The notes under the pieces were generated by a model. It searched no databases. It saw nothing but the letters and a program-made list of their open reading frames with translations, and was not told the origin of the DNA. From contig PJRA01000274.1 of NCBI GenBank assembly GCA_016987375.1, positions 1,074,354-1,117,359 on the forward strand: a stretch of DNA of 43,006 nt, read 5' to 3'. This stretch comes from Brachionus koreanus. Its lineage: Eukaryota > Rotifera > Eurotatoria > Ploima > Brachionidae. This document shows, piece by piece, positions 9,939-22,836 of the stretch (the first letter of the stretch is position 1; each line of letters opens with the position of its first letter). The translations under genes were made by a program, and so were the position numbers.

Positions 9939-12900
9939 GAATTCAGAATATGGTATTAAATTACCAAATATTGAAATTTCGTTGCAAAATTTGACATTTA
10001 AATTTGTTTCGTGAGAACTAAATAATTAATTTTCAGCTGAGTCAAAGTTCTTCATTTTGGAACCAACCAAGATTTGTTTTGACTAGTTGAAATTGAGATT
10101 ATGTCAAAACAGATAAATCAAGAGCAAACTCTCTAAAACTAAGATTTAATTCAAAAATAAAAATGGTAAATTTCACTGTGTCAAGACACTAGGGTCAGAA
10201 ATAAAAGAAGAATTAAAAAAATACAACAATTAGAGAAAAAATTAGATATTTGAATGTGTAGCTGTTGAACAACTACAAAACTTCTTTTTTCAAGTAAAAC
10301 ATAAAAATCAATTTAAAATAGGATTTAACAAAAAAATTCTAAATTTTAAATTTTTTCTTTAAAAACAATTTTTTCCAAAAAAGGAAATTGCTCAAAGTTG
10401 AATATTTTTAATAACAATAAATGTAAATTAATTTTACAATCAAGTTTGGAATGATTTTGATTTGAGCAAATAATTTTTTAGATTTATGAGCTTAGGTTAT
10501 TTGAACTAAAATAATTGAAATTTTAAGTGAATAATTTGTTTTAGCGCTTTTATGCCAATGATGAAAAGCAAACATAGAGTGTTCAAATCGATTAATCTAA
10601 ATCAGTAATATTGAAAATTTAATTAACTTTATGTTAACATTGTGTAATTTAAGCCAAAAAAAAATATATATAATCTAATTAACTTCTTTTACGCATGCTC
10701 GACCATTTATCTGTCAAAAAAAATCATTACTTAAAATTTAATTAGCTTTCCCAATCACTTACAAGCCTAATGAACCAAACACAACCAAAAAATCTATCTA
10801 TTTAATAAATTATTGTAAAATAAATATTACATTTTTATCATTTAAATTAATTTAAAAAAAAACTGATTAAAATCTTGCTAAATGTCTTATTTCCTTAATA
10901 GTGATAGCCATATTTGATTGTTTTAGTTCTCCAGGAAATCATTATAATAAAATATAATATGTTTTTCTTTATAGAAAAGTAATTAAGATCAGCAAAAAAA
11001 TGCAAATATTAATTATACTTATTTGAGTCTATCTAGATATTAAGATGCGTATAATATGTAAATAAAAATATATAATTCAGATGAATTGAAAAAAAATCTA
11101 AAATAAAATAAAAATGCTAGATTATAGTTATTTCCAGTACTTGATTTGAAAACAAAAAACAAAAACGTATTCAAAATTTATCTAGACAAATATTGCCGCA
11201 GAAAAACTGAATATATCTATTTATTTTGACTAACAAGTAGTGATTTCAAGTGATACATTATTTGCAATCTTGTGAATTAAGAAAGAAAATAATTTAAACT
11301 TCTACCAAACTTAGACTTTTTTATATCCTAGTCATCTAACTTGACTAATTTGTAACGAAGTGAGCAAAAATACTAATTCTCGGAAATATATTTTAGCTAT
11401 TTTTCACATTATGCTGATTATATGAAAAAAATTAGTTATTTGAGTCGATAGAATTAACTTGATGATCGAAAAAAAATCATTGAAATAACGTACGCGCTTG
11501 ATCTGGTTAATTTGAATTTTCTTAAAAATTATTATATGATTTGAAACGATTTTTTTATCAGTGTTTTTCTTCTCGAGTTGGATCAAATTTCGTTTAAAAT
11601 ATTACACAACTTAATATTTGACAAAATTAAGTTTCATTTCAAAAATAAAATTTGACAGTGATTTATTTTGGATTTTAAATTAAAAAAAAAACATTTAGAC
11701 ATTTTTTGTCTGATGCTTCTTGCGAAAATGACAAGAGACAATTAAGAGATTATAGAAAATTTTAATTTAGAAGCTTCACAATTGCATGTTATTTTTCATA
11801 GAACCGATAGCATAAATCTGAAAGAAAAGCTGTGATTAATTCTTAAAATTCAGATTGATGAAAAAATCTAGAAATTCTATGATTGTTACTATAATCGTAA
11901 TCTATAATAATTGAGGAAAAATTTTTTTTAATCGTATAATTCATGAAAAGAACATGCTATTGTGTCATTTAATAAATTTTAAATTTTCACTAATGACAAA
12001 CAGAAAAAAAATTAAATAAATCTCATAACACGCTCTATTTCATTAAAATGTTTAGAATCAAATCAATATGAGTAATTTTATAATCTTGATAATTGGTCAA
12101 ATTATTTTGCTGATAAAAATTTCTAAAAAAAATTTTCTATGAAAAATCTAAAACAGAACATATTTTGTTGAATCACTCATACAAATAGACTAAAATAAAA
12201 TTTGCATGATATTTTATTACGTATTACTATTGATAATTGATAAAAACAAAAAATTAATCTCTTTTTATATTAATTTCCAATATCGATTATTAAAAAGATT
12301 GAATTTAAATGAAAAATAAATATATACAAATAATTAAAATAGAGCTTAGATATTATCTCATAATTTCAAAAATGTTTTGTTTTGACATTTAATAACTTTT
12401 TTTAAAAAAAAAAAAAGAGATCCCCAACGTTTTTCTAATTCTCAATGTGGAATTAACATAAGAAACAACAAAAACTTTATTTCGAAGTAAAAATAAAAAT
12501 TTAAATGATAAATTTCTTTATCTAAGAAAAGAGAAAATCATTTTATTTTTAAATTTAATTTGAAGTGTCCACGAAAACATTTGCAATATGGACTTTTTAA
12601 TCTATTGCACATGGTTGCTTCTAGCGTTAATAATAGCATATTAAAAAAAAAATTAATAATGGATTTTTTTCCCGAGATAAAATAGAAATTAGCCAAAATG
12701 GTTGAAAGGGAAAAAATTAGATTAAGAATGCCGCGAAGGATTTCCTAAAAACTAACTTCACAAACAGAAAATTTATCTCTCCAAATTTTGATTTGTAAAT
12801 AAATAAATAAATAGTGCTCTTTTTTTTCTTAAAAAGAAAAAAAATTAAAAAATCAATAATTTCAATGTTATAATCAAGACGAAATCGGAAAAGTTGAAGT

Positions 12901-14416
12901 ACAGAAAAACAAAACAAATTGACAAAAAAAATTAGAAACTAATACACAAACTTATATCAATTCAAATGAATTATCTATAACTAAATTCAGGGAGAATCGT
13001 TTTTAGATAGTTGATTACGAACTATTTAGTTGTTTTTTTGCTCTTGCAATATACGTTTGATTAGATCTAGTTATCGATTTCAATATAAATAAATTGAATG
13101 CGAATTAATCAAAATTAATTAAGTTTATTCAACAAACTTATTTTTACTAAAGAAGCTATTACTGTTATGAATAGACTTTTCACTCTTATATTTTTTGGTC
13201 TAGTTTGATAAAATATGCTTCAAAATTTAAAGACCACAATATTTATTTATGAATAAGTTAAATTAATCTTATCAATCTTTTTCTTAAATGGAAAAGCAAC
13301 ATAAAAATTGAACATGGATTTAATCTTTGACTTTCAAAATGAAAATAAAAGCAGTTCTAGTTTTCTAATATCTTCAATTCAAATCAAAGACATTCTAATG
13401 GGTAGAAAATAATAATGAAAATGATTTTATTTTGATTATTTCTTATTGTTATTAATAGATTTTATATGGTTTGAATAATTTGACATGAGAAAATTAACAT
13501 TTGGACTTAGAAAAATTATTAATTGTTAATTATTTATTTTTAATTTATCCTTAATTCTAAAAAATGATTTTAATAATATTTGTACCTCTAAATATAAATT
13601 CATTAAAGCTAAAGAATCTTAGTAATAAATGAAGACCAGTCATTCTTAAATAAATAATACATAAAACTTAAATTGATTTTTTATCTTAATTTTAAAATTA
13701 TTGATTTTTAAGCATTTTTTTTAAGTAAAAAATAATTTTATTTATTCTAAAAAACAATCAAATCAAAAATAACTCTAATGAGTTTCAAACAAAAAAAAAT
13801 TAATCTTTCCGATTGAAAATAAACTTTTAATAAATTTTTAGCAATTATTTTAATTCTTCAAACTAATACTTTTAAAAACAAATTTTTGCACTCGTCAATT
13901 TTTAAGTCAGTTTAACATCCAATTATTTTTAAAAACAATTTTTTTTTCTAAATGATAAATTTGAAAAAATTTAAATCGATTTGTATTTATATGTTAGTAT
14001 CATTCTATTGATAGTCATAAATCTGTTGTGTTTTTTTTTTTTTTTTCTAAAATAACAAGATATCCAAAAATAAACGATTATGTTTTATGATGATTTTAGT
14101 ACTAGTTATAAATTCGATTGAATGCTCTTTGTTCTATCTTAAAAAATAATTAAACCAAATTATTCTTTGATATTTGAGAAAAAAATTAAACTTTATGGGG
14201 AATCCAAATCGATTTTTTTATTCATTAGAAAAAAAAATAATAAAAATTGAGAAAAAAAGAGAGAATTAGTTAATTTTAAGCTTTGTAGTTAGAAGCTTTA
14301 GATTTCTGTGAAACGAAAATAAATTTTATACTTATTTTTAATTCGTAATTTTAGAACAGATATAAGAAAAGAGTGTATGATTTAAATAATAGATAAACAA
14401 AAATAAATAAATATGC
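9939..14416. other. 4.5 kb AT-rich intergenic region
   Basis: Upstream region of the receptor gene and downstream region of PSMD3. Long A, T and AT runs dominate. The short open frames present (for example 11404-11586 and 12717-12917) consist mainly of Lys, Ile, Asn and Phe codons, as expected by chance here. No gene, RNA gene or mobile element is recognised. Confidence 0.6.
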
Positions 14417-16218
14417 TCATGGGAAACCATCGTCTTCTTCATCTGCCATTTCTTTAGCGTATTCAAGTTCCTCTTCTTCACGAGCTCTTCTCTCCTTGAA
14501 AAAAAAATAATTTTTTATTCTATTTTTAAACTTTTTCAGTTCATTATTTGAATTGTTTATACTTCTGCTGTTTCCAATTCTTCGCTATACTTTTTTGGTG
14601 GAAATCTCATAGCCTTGACTGACTGATTGCGCAATTCCAAACAAAATTTGATACGTTGATTGAAAACTTTCATTGGATCCAACGTCGAATAGACATCGGT
14701 CAAGTCTTTGGTTTGAACAAAGCCTCCCTCATGATCGATATGAGCCTCTATTACTCCATCTCTGATCGCTTTGGCCACAATAAACTCTGCGTCAACAGCA
14801 GAATCCAAATGTAGCTTGTTGGCAATATTTTCCAGACTAATTTTAGAATATGACAAACTTATAATTTTAACTCCAGTTTTAATAACATTATGCCGCAATC
14901 TTTATTTAAAATATAGATTTTTGAAATAAATAAAACATGTAAAATCAAATTTTATACCTAATAATCAAAGTCCATGTGTTTTCTTTCATAAATTTTTCTC
15001 CAAATTTCTCCAATACTTCATTAAACTGCGCTAAATTTCCAGCACGCACTGCTTGTGTCAACTGAAAATAAGGTTGAAGTGCCTTTTTCAGTTGAGGATT
15101 GCGGAAAATAGCTTTATCAGGAATTTCTCCAAGTAATAGTTCCACAACGATGGCAAATTTTTGTACTGTTTGCTTGAAGCCCACAGCCTCATGTTGAGGT
15201 GCTTTGCGCAGTGCTTGAATCAAATTTTTATGAGCTTCAGTGTATTCTAATTGAATGGCTTTAATTCGGCCGTAATAGAACAAATACCGGGCCCATTCGT
15301 TGTTAGATGCATGTAGCGGAAATGTTACTTTGCTAACCAGTTTAAGAGCTTGATCATACAAATTATAATGCAAATAGCTTCTTAATAGACAGTTAATAAG
15401 AACAGCAGTGCCCTCATAGTCATTGCGAAGTACTGAAGTTCTCAAACGTGAATGCAAAAAACTAATTAAAAAAATTTTTAATAAAATTTATCAATAAAAA
15501 ATTATTCTCAAAATTTTACAATCTTATTTGATCTAATTTTCCAACTATTTCGTAGATTCTTGTGTAAAAAAAGTAACATCGAGCTGCTATAATGTCTAAA
15601 GTACGTCTATTTTGACTCATTATTTTTTCGACAATTTTTTCAGCTAAATCAATGGCCTTATAAAATAAAAATGTATTTTACTTTTATTTTTTTTAAGTAT
15701 TAAAATACTTGTTTGTTTTTCTGACGATCGATGGCAAAAACTAAAACCAATAAATGAATGTATAAATCAACTTCAGGCAATAAAGATTTTGGTTTTGAAG
15801 TGGATTGAGGATGAGCTGGTTCAGGCTTAGTGGTAGCCTCATCAGTATCCATAGGCTATTTTAAAATATTTAACAATCAACTAGAAATTTTGAAAAAAAA
15901 TTTTACCGCTACAGAAGATTGGGTATCAATAAATGAAAGCAAAAATTCTTTGTCAGCTTGAGCATTTTGACTTGTATAATAGTTGTTTAAAAGTTTTTTT
16001 AGAATTGGGTCATTAAGACGCTTTCGTATTGAAAAAATAGTTCTCATAACCCGAATCAAATATCGGTTTTCCTTTTGTTGAATTCCTTTTTCGATTGATT
16101 TAACATTTTCTCTTATGTCATCAAAAGTAAGAGTGTCGGCATCTTTGGTCTCTTTAACTTCTTTAGTTTCTTTCAAGTCTTTTTGCGAACTTTCGGGCTT
16201 TTTATCTTCAACTTTCAT
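14417..16218 (-). CDS. PSMD3: 26S proteasome non-ATPase regulatory subunit 3 (RPN3)
   Basis: Structural subunit of the proteasome lid, in cytosol and nucleus. About 504 aa, close to the human 534. Exons: 16218-15907, 15855-15709, 15656-15520, 15461-14958, 14899-14563, 14494-14417; all phases agree. The N-terminus is Lys/Glu-rich and variable. The middle contains the strongly conserved [20 protein letters not shown] and [10 protein letters not shown] stretches. The PCI (winged-helix) domain follows with [20 protein letters not shown] and [16 protein letters not shown]. The acidic C-terminal tail [11 protein letters not shown] is also conserved. The gene diverges from CFAP161, leaving 390 bases for both promoters. 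Identity is secure; only the exact first ATG is by inspection. Confidence 0.97.
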
Positions 16219-16608
16219 CTCAAAATTTGTACAATTCTTTAAAAAAAGTTGAGTTCAATAGTTTGATTGATAGTTTTAAAAAATTAAATTTAATATTTCA
16301 AAATATTAAGTATCCTCAAATACTGTAAAGAGTGATGAATCAAATTTAAAAGCAAATTTTAAAATGTTTCTAGTGCATATTTAAGTTAATTTTAAATTAA
16401 TTTTTGCAATTTTTTTTTGAAATATGCATTTGTAGAGCTAGATCTTTCAAACAGTCTTACCTTATTTTTATTCAACACCCCAAATAGAAATTCAAATTTT
16501 TTTTTATTGCCATGACAACCAAAACTTATTTAGTGTTTATAAAATTTTAAATCACTATTTTTTCCAAAAACGACTAGCAGCTTAAAAGTTTGGCTAAAAT
16601 CCGTTGGA
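16219..16608. promoter_or_regulatory. Shared divergent promoter region, PSMD3 and CFAP161
   Basis: Only 390 bases separate the start codons of two genes read away from each other, so both 5' untranslated regions and promoters must lie here. No specific factor site is claimed. Confidence 0.55.
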
Positions 16609-17585
16609 ATGTTTCGCCCATACAACCGCAATGTACTTATCGGAAATTGGTACGAGGATCGAGCCCTCGAAGAAGTAAAAAAAAATTTATTGAATGAAAA
16701 TACTAATTTTTATTTCAAGGACATTATTAAAGATTATTTGGACAAGAAGAGCAAAGGACAACTAGCTAGTCAACAAGCTTTGTCAAATCAGATTAGTTCG
16801 GTAAATTTAACCACTGTGAATGATCACAAAGTTCATTCAGGTGATGTCATAATGTTGAAATGTGATGGAAATATTAACGCTCCAAGTCCTTTACTACCTA
16901 AAGCATATCGTGATGACTGTTTCGTAGTTTGCAATAATGGCCAGGCTGGAGGAGTCACGGCTAACTCGCCTTCAACTATCAGTGCATTTGTCATTAAGAG
17001 GTAGCTTTATTTGTCTTAAAATAAATTAAAAAATTTATTCAATTTTTTTAAGTGTTGATGGAAGCCCTCAAGGTACCCCAATAAAATTTGGACAACCATT
17101 TATAATTACTACTCTTGATGGAACAGTAAGAAAATATTTAATTTTAATTTTAATTTTATTTTTTATTTTTTTTTTAGCTTTTTTTGCACAGTGATCCACT
17201 TGCTTATGATAAGGCTGCTAGAAGATCACGACTACAAATTGTTGACTTTGCTTCAGTTTATAACCATGAATGTGATTGGGTTGCCACATGTTTGAATCCA
17301 AAATTTAGACTAGAATCCGAAGGAGCAGATATTCCAGTATGTAACTAAAGTTTTTTTTCTATAAACTAATTTCATTTATCTTCAAAGGCTAATGAGAAAA
17401 TCGTAATTCTAAATATGAAAACAAATAAAGCCTTAGCCGTAGTATGCGATTTTAATAACAAATCTCGCTTTGAAATTGTAGCAAACACTTTTTTGGATTC
17501 GCATAAGGCTGAAGAAGATGTAAACCATTGGAAAATTGTAACCAATCTACCAGTTGTTCCAGAGCCAGAAACAGCAGAAAATTAA
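16609..17585 (+). CDS. CFAP161: Cilia- and flagella-associated protein 161
   Basis: Protein of motile cilia, reported in the family as an axonemal microtubule inner protein. Predicted 273 aa (human about 301). Exons: 16609-17000, 17053-17125, 17178-17336, 17388-17585, all GT-AG with agreeing phases. Family hallmarks are the N-terminal FRPYNRNVLIGNWYEDRALEE, the HSGDVIMLK block, the PFIITTLDG segment, the HSDPLAYDKAARRSRLQ segment and the C-terminal NHWKIVTN. The start is the first ATG and gives the usual family N-terminus. Its presence argues against groups that have lost motile cilia, such as nematodes and most arthropods. The 3' end faces TRAPPC11 with only 117 bases between stops. Confidence 0.94.
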
Positions 17586-17617
17586 AATATATTTAAGCTT
17601 TTGAAAATATATTTATA

Positions 17618-17623
17618 AATAAA
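17618..17623 (+). terminator. Polyadenylation signal of CFAP161
   Basis: AATAAA 32 bases past the CFAP161 stop. The opposite-strand signal for TRAPPC11 is at 17648-17653, so the two transcripts probably end within, or overlap over, a few tens of bases. Confidence 0.6.
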
Positions 17624-17647
17624 TTTTTTCTTTGTTTTTCATAAAAT

Positions 17648-17653
17648 TTTATT
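17648..17653 (-). terminator. Polyadenylation signal of TRAPPC11
   Basis: AATAAA on the minus strand 50 bases past the TRAPPC11 stop. Confidence 0.55.
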
Positions 17654-17702
17654 AACTAAAAAATTAATTTAAATAAATTTAAGAATGAAAATATAAGATA
17701 TT

Positions 17703-20700
17703 TCAGGTTTCTTTTAAGATTGATTCAATTTGTTCTGGAAATATAAATAGGAGAGAAGGTATCATATTTTTAATAATAGAATCGAAGCTGTATGAACTGT
17801 TATTTTCTTGTTTTTTTACTGCTTCACTAAATTCTACTGGACTTTGGACTTTTATATGAAAAGATGGAAATTGACAGTGTCCAACCTTAAGAGGATAAAT
17901 CATGAATGAAAATGTGTTCACATCAAAGGGCATTATTTCCATTAATTCCTAAAATTTAAAATTAAATTTAAAATTGAATAAATGCTAATACTTGCCAATT
18001 TTTTTCCTGCTATTCCAAAATATTCATTTTCTTCCAGTGTACATTCGATCTCCAGTACTTGATCAAGTTTGTTTGTGATTTCATAGCAAATAGTAAATTC
18101 TTTTCCCAACCAGCCATATGGTGGTAGTTTTGCTTCTATTAAAAAAGGGAATTTTTCAGCTGAAATATTTGGGAGTATAAATTTTGAATTTGTATTTGGA
18201 ACATTTGATGCTTCTTTATTTTCAGCAGAATCAATTTCATTAGATTTTTGATAAAGAACAGAACCAAAATCGGCTCTTTTCCATTCCAAAACTAATTCTC
18301 CGGGAAAAATATTTTTTTCATCCGAACCTTGTTCACACACAACACAAAAACATTCTGAAGCAACCTTACCAGGATCTAAATTCTCATCTTTTAAAAGCGA
18401 TTCATTCTCTTCTGATTTAAATTTTACAAATTTATTCTTTAATAATTATTTCAAATCAAAAATAAATATAATTAATCTAATAAAATTAAATGGACATACT
18501 TTTGTCAAGTTGCTATTATTAAATTTGAGACAAAAAGGCGTCTCGTTTTTAATGTCACATAGAATAAAAAATGGTTCTCCATAGCGAACTAAATTTAATT
18601 CGTTCAGCTGCATGAAAAATAATAAACATTAATTTAGATATTTTTCGATTCTGTATGACTTTTTAACTCACTTGCATTGATAGGCATCTAATATTGAAAC
18701 TAAATGGTTGTATTGGATCTAATCTAATTTTGTTTTCTTGTATGCAACTACATTTTATAATTTTTCTGGACTTGGTCTCAATTCCAAATTCATTTTTGTC
18801 TGAATCTCCAGATGATTTACGCTTTAATTCTGTTTCATTAGTGAAATTAACCTGAAATTATTTTTAAAAAATTAAAAGAATAATATTATTTTTTAATTTA
18901 TTATTATTCATGCTACTCATGCTAATCATTAACAGTTAAATATGTAAATTTACCCTTCTGACTAAAACATCTACATTATATTTAGCCTTTAATATGAAAA
19001 TTACATATAAAATGACAATTTTAAGCAATAAATACAAAATTTCAAATGTGTTACTTTTATTGACAAAAAAAATGGTTGAAGTTCATTTATCTGTATAAAT
19101 ACTATTATGCTTATCTGAAAAATTTAAAAATTAATGACTAAATCTTATATATATTTAATCAATACTTCTTTGTTTGGCTCTACATTTGCTAAAGACTTTG
19201 TTTGTTCAAGCTCTTTCGTATCTTGGTCGATATTTTCGATCCATATTCGAGCTTCAGAGTATGAATAGTTTTGAATAAGATATAGAAAAATTAGAATTAT
19301 ACCTATTTTTGAATCTATTGAACTTATTGGAGCATCCAAATCACTTCCAGAGTTTATTGGCAAAATTTCGGCGCTCAAACTTTTAAAATATAGATATCAA
19401 ATCTGATCAATGAATCAAAAAAATTTACCTTAAATTTTCAATCGTCGTTTCTTCATTATTTGATATAATTATTTTAATCGGATAATATTCATTGACTAAT
19501 AATGGTGGCGTATGGTCTAGAGCAATATCAATTTTAGCTTTTCGCGAAACTATACTAAATTTTTTTAAACAAATTAATTAAATTAATTTCTAATTTTAAC
19601 TAATTCTCACCTGGTGTATGACAAAATGTTAATTTGTTCCCAATCTAGTAAATGATCTTCATCAAATTGTTTGTAGCATTTAGAAAATTTAGAAAAAGTA
19701 TTTATGGTCAAATTTTCATCATTCAATGCATTTTTACATTCACCTGTCCAATTGAGGACTAAGATACTTGTTTGGACACTACCCAATTCTAAGCTTATTG
19801 ATGAAATCTCCAAGTCTCTTCCTATATCATTTTTTTCTGGTAAAAAATAGAATTTAAGCTCGTAAATTTTATTTGGTTCAAAATAAAGGCTTTTTTTGTC
19901 ATCGATTACACAATTTTGATTATAACTTGGTAAATTAAAACAAATGCTAAGTTTGTTAAATTGAATCGGATCAATGCATCCAGTTCTAAAGTAGATTTTC
20001 AAGTCAATAAATTCGTTTGAATTGAATATAGCCGAGCTGAATTGTGCTTTACACTCAACTAAAAAAATTATTTTTAATTTTTTTTGATTTTAGATTGACA
20101 AAAGTTTAAAAAATTCAAATTAAATTCATTGATATGTTTCTAGAAATTATTCTTTTTAATTTTTCAAAATATTTTCATAACCAACCAAAGCATTTAAAAA
20201 AATTAATTAGAATCCAAAAAAATTATTGACTAAATTTTTTTTATAGAAAAAAAAACCAACAAAGCCTTATTTTTACTTTATTATTTTTAATTTCTTTTGT
20301 GTTCACAATAGCTAAAAATCATTATTGAGTTAAAAAATATTTAAAAAGCTAAAAAGAATTTTTCAAACTAGCTAGTCTTTATTATCATGATTAGTATGGC
20401 ATTATGCTTTTCTATTTTTATTTTGAATTTTTTTTATGGATTTTAGTCAAATTTGAAATTTTATTACCGAAAGGAACAATTCGATTGACATTAGCTGATA
20501 TTATTCTGTTATTTTCAGCACTTTTTCTCAATTCATTAGACCATTTTTCCTCTATGCTATTATTAATAAATTCATCAATTTGATGACATTTAGCTAACGG
20601 AACTTGATTCTAAGATTTTTTAATAATTAAAGTATAAGTTTATATTAAGGCTAAGTTATTACTCACAGAAATTATTCGAATTAAATTTTCTTGGAAATTT

Positions 20701-22836
20701 GACTTAATTTCGTCAGACAGTAAAATATTTTTGCCTATAATTTCAGTGCATAACAAACAATAATTTTGAATATCAACTACTAAGTAGGCGCATCTTTACC
20801 AATTAGTTAGTTAATTAGATTGAATTATTAGGAAATATTACTTTAATGCGTTAAAAATGACAGAAGTCAATATAGGCCACCAATGCTCGCTGCTATAATC
20901 ATTTAACACATTTATGTAGATACTTGAAATATCAAATATAAATTTTTCTTGATTTTTTTACAATTTTTTGTTTTTTTTTTTACTTTAAAGATTCTTGATA
21001 ATCTTTTGCATTAAAATATTCTTCTGCCATACTAATACCTTTTTTAAAATCATTTTAACTTAGATTTTTACCATTTTAATATCTAAATTACTTAAATATT
21101 GTTTCATTCGTCTGCAGTTGAATTGTTTAAAATGAAAAATAGCTTGTTTAAACAAACTAGTTATCAATGGCTAAATATATATGTAAATATTTTTTTTAAG
21201 TTAAAATTAAAATTAAATTTCAAATGAAAATTACTGATAAATTTTCTTTTGTTTCTAGCTCAATTAGACAAGTGAGTGCTTCAGTTTCTTTTTGTTGATC
21301 TAATATTTCAATTGCCTTATTTGCTTGACGCCAAGGTCTCTGACCGAAGTATTCCAAATTATTTAAGAGTTCAATGGGTGATTTATTTTCAGAATTATAT
21401 TGTTGGAATGTCAAGTTTTTATTATTTAATAGTTCCTTTAAGTTCATTCGTCTTTGAATTGTATGAGTGGCAGCAGAATGAAAATAGAAGCCTGGATGCT
21501 GGGTCTGAACTGCACTCACATACTCTTTTTTATACGCATTTTCAAAAAGCTCCCCCATTATTTGAAATTGCTTGGCTAACCAAGCTGAATGTTCAAAGCT
21601 CAAATCGACCGGACCAATTTTAACTTTAAAAATGTCAATATGTTTCCGAAATTGTTCAATAGCATCAAGAGGATGTTTGATATCAAAAAAAAGCTTGCAT
21701 AATTTAAAGTTTATAATTCCAGCGACTAGTTTAATTTCAAGCACGTTTGGATCATTTGATCTTATATCCAAAACGCTTTGATAAGCAAGTTTATAATATC
21801 TATGAAAAGGTTAAATTTATTTAAATATTTTATCATAAATATAAATTTTTTAAATTACTCTATTGCTTTTAAGATATCCTGTTTTATTTCATAAAAAAAG
21901 GCAATTTTAATTGACAATCTAACTAAAAGATACTAAAATAAATATAAAGTAAAATAGAATTTTAAACAAGAAAATTATTTTTTTTATCTACTTGATGAGT
22001 AACTTTAATCAGCGAGTCGCGTTTTAATTTTATAGCTCTAATTTCTTGGTTGTAATACGACTGAGTGGGTTCATTAAATGCGTCTTCCTCTAGTCTAAAT
22101 AAATAAGATTTAATTTTAATTTAAATTTAGACATAATTAATCGAATTAATTATTTAAGTAGAAAAAAAACAAAGATTAAGTTACTTAAGTATATATCCTT
22201 GTAAATATTCTGCATGAAGTAAATACAAATTGCTTGTTTTAATCCCACAAGCACTACAAAGAGAAGGGTAGCGTTCTCTTGCCAAGCCATTATCATTGTC
22301 AACAGGTAGATTTGGTTTTTTTTGAATAAGTATTAATATTACTTTAGAATTTCTATCATTTAAGCTTTGCCTTGATTAAAAAATAAATAGAATAGAATGT
22401 TTATAAAAATTATGACAAGTGCATACTTTACTAGTTCAACTTTGGTTGCACATTCCATTTGTTTTTCTTTCCAATTTTGTTCATCCCATTCAAGATCAAA
22501 AAAAACTACAACTAAACTAGGAATATTGAATAAATGCTTATTAAACCAATTTGTTTTAAGTATTCCTCTTTCGGTGTAAACCTCTAAAGAGCGCTAAAAT
22601 TTTAAATTAATATTTTTCTAGGGAAAATGTGCTGTCTCAAAAACCTTGTTTTTAGCTCTTGGGTACTCATGATCACCATCTAAAAGCAAATATCGAAATT
22701 TCAAATTGCTCCTTGAGTTGAATCCATTCCAAATTTCTTTATGGATTGCATTATGCTTGATATCAAGACCTGTGAGAACAACCAAAGGAAAAGGTTGAAC
22801 TGATAGTTCTTCAGGAATGTAGCTAGCCCAAGACAT
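17703..22836 (-). CDS. TRAPPC11: Trafficking protein particle complex subunit 11 (foie gras family)
   Basis: Subunit of the TRAPP III complex, which activates Rab1 in ER-Golgi traffic and autophagy. About 1186 aa (human 1133). Exons: 22836-22645, 22593-22427, 22370-22185, 22094-21992, 21932-21859, 21799-21235, 21170-21092, 21023-20984, 20922-20842, 20793-20667, 20609-20468, 20058-19611, 19554-19429, 19379-19303, 19251-19166, 19114-19055, 18986-18954, 18851-18672, 18607-18500, 18436-17996, 17948-17703. The N-terminus has [12 protein letters not shown] and GDHEYP. The foie gras domain has [14 protein letters not shown] and [14 protein letters not shown], then FGQRPWRQ and the [12 protein letters not shown] segment. 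The C-terminal beta-rich (gryzun-like) part ends with [20 protein letters not shown]. Odd points: the last intron starts with GC (GCAAGT), one exon is only 33 bases, and the exon 7-8 junction is uncertain because the canonical choice drops a few conserved residues. Identity is sure; some exon edges are not. Confidence 0.93.
20059..20467 (-). other. Largest TRAPPC11 intron (409 bases)
   Basis: AT-rich intron between exons 11 and 12 with normal GT and AG ends. No open frame, repeat or mobile element is visible in it. Confidence 0.7.

Noticed and set aside
11404..11586. Minus-strand open frame in the 9.9-14.4 kb gap
   Set aside because: It is composed almost only of Ile, Lys, Asn and Phe codons, as expected by chance in AT-rich DNA; no motif.
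12717..12917. Minus-strand open frame of 66 codons
   Set aside because: Low-complexity Phe/Lys/Ile composition; no start context, homology or splice partner.
21276..21623. 115-codon plus-strand frame in TRAPPC11
   Set aside because: It is antisense to the conserved foie gras domain exon.
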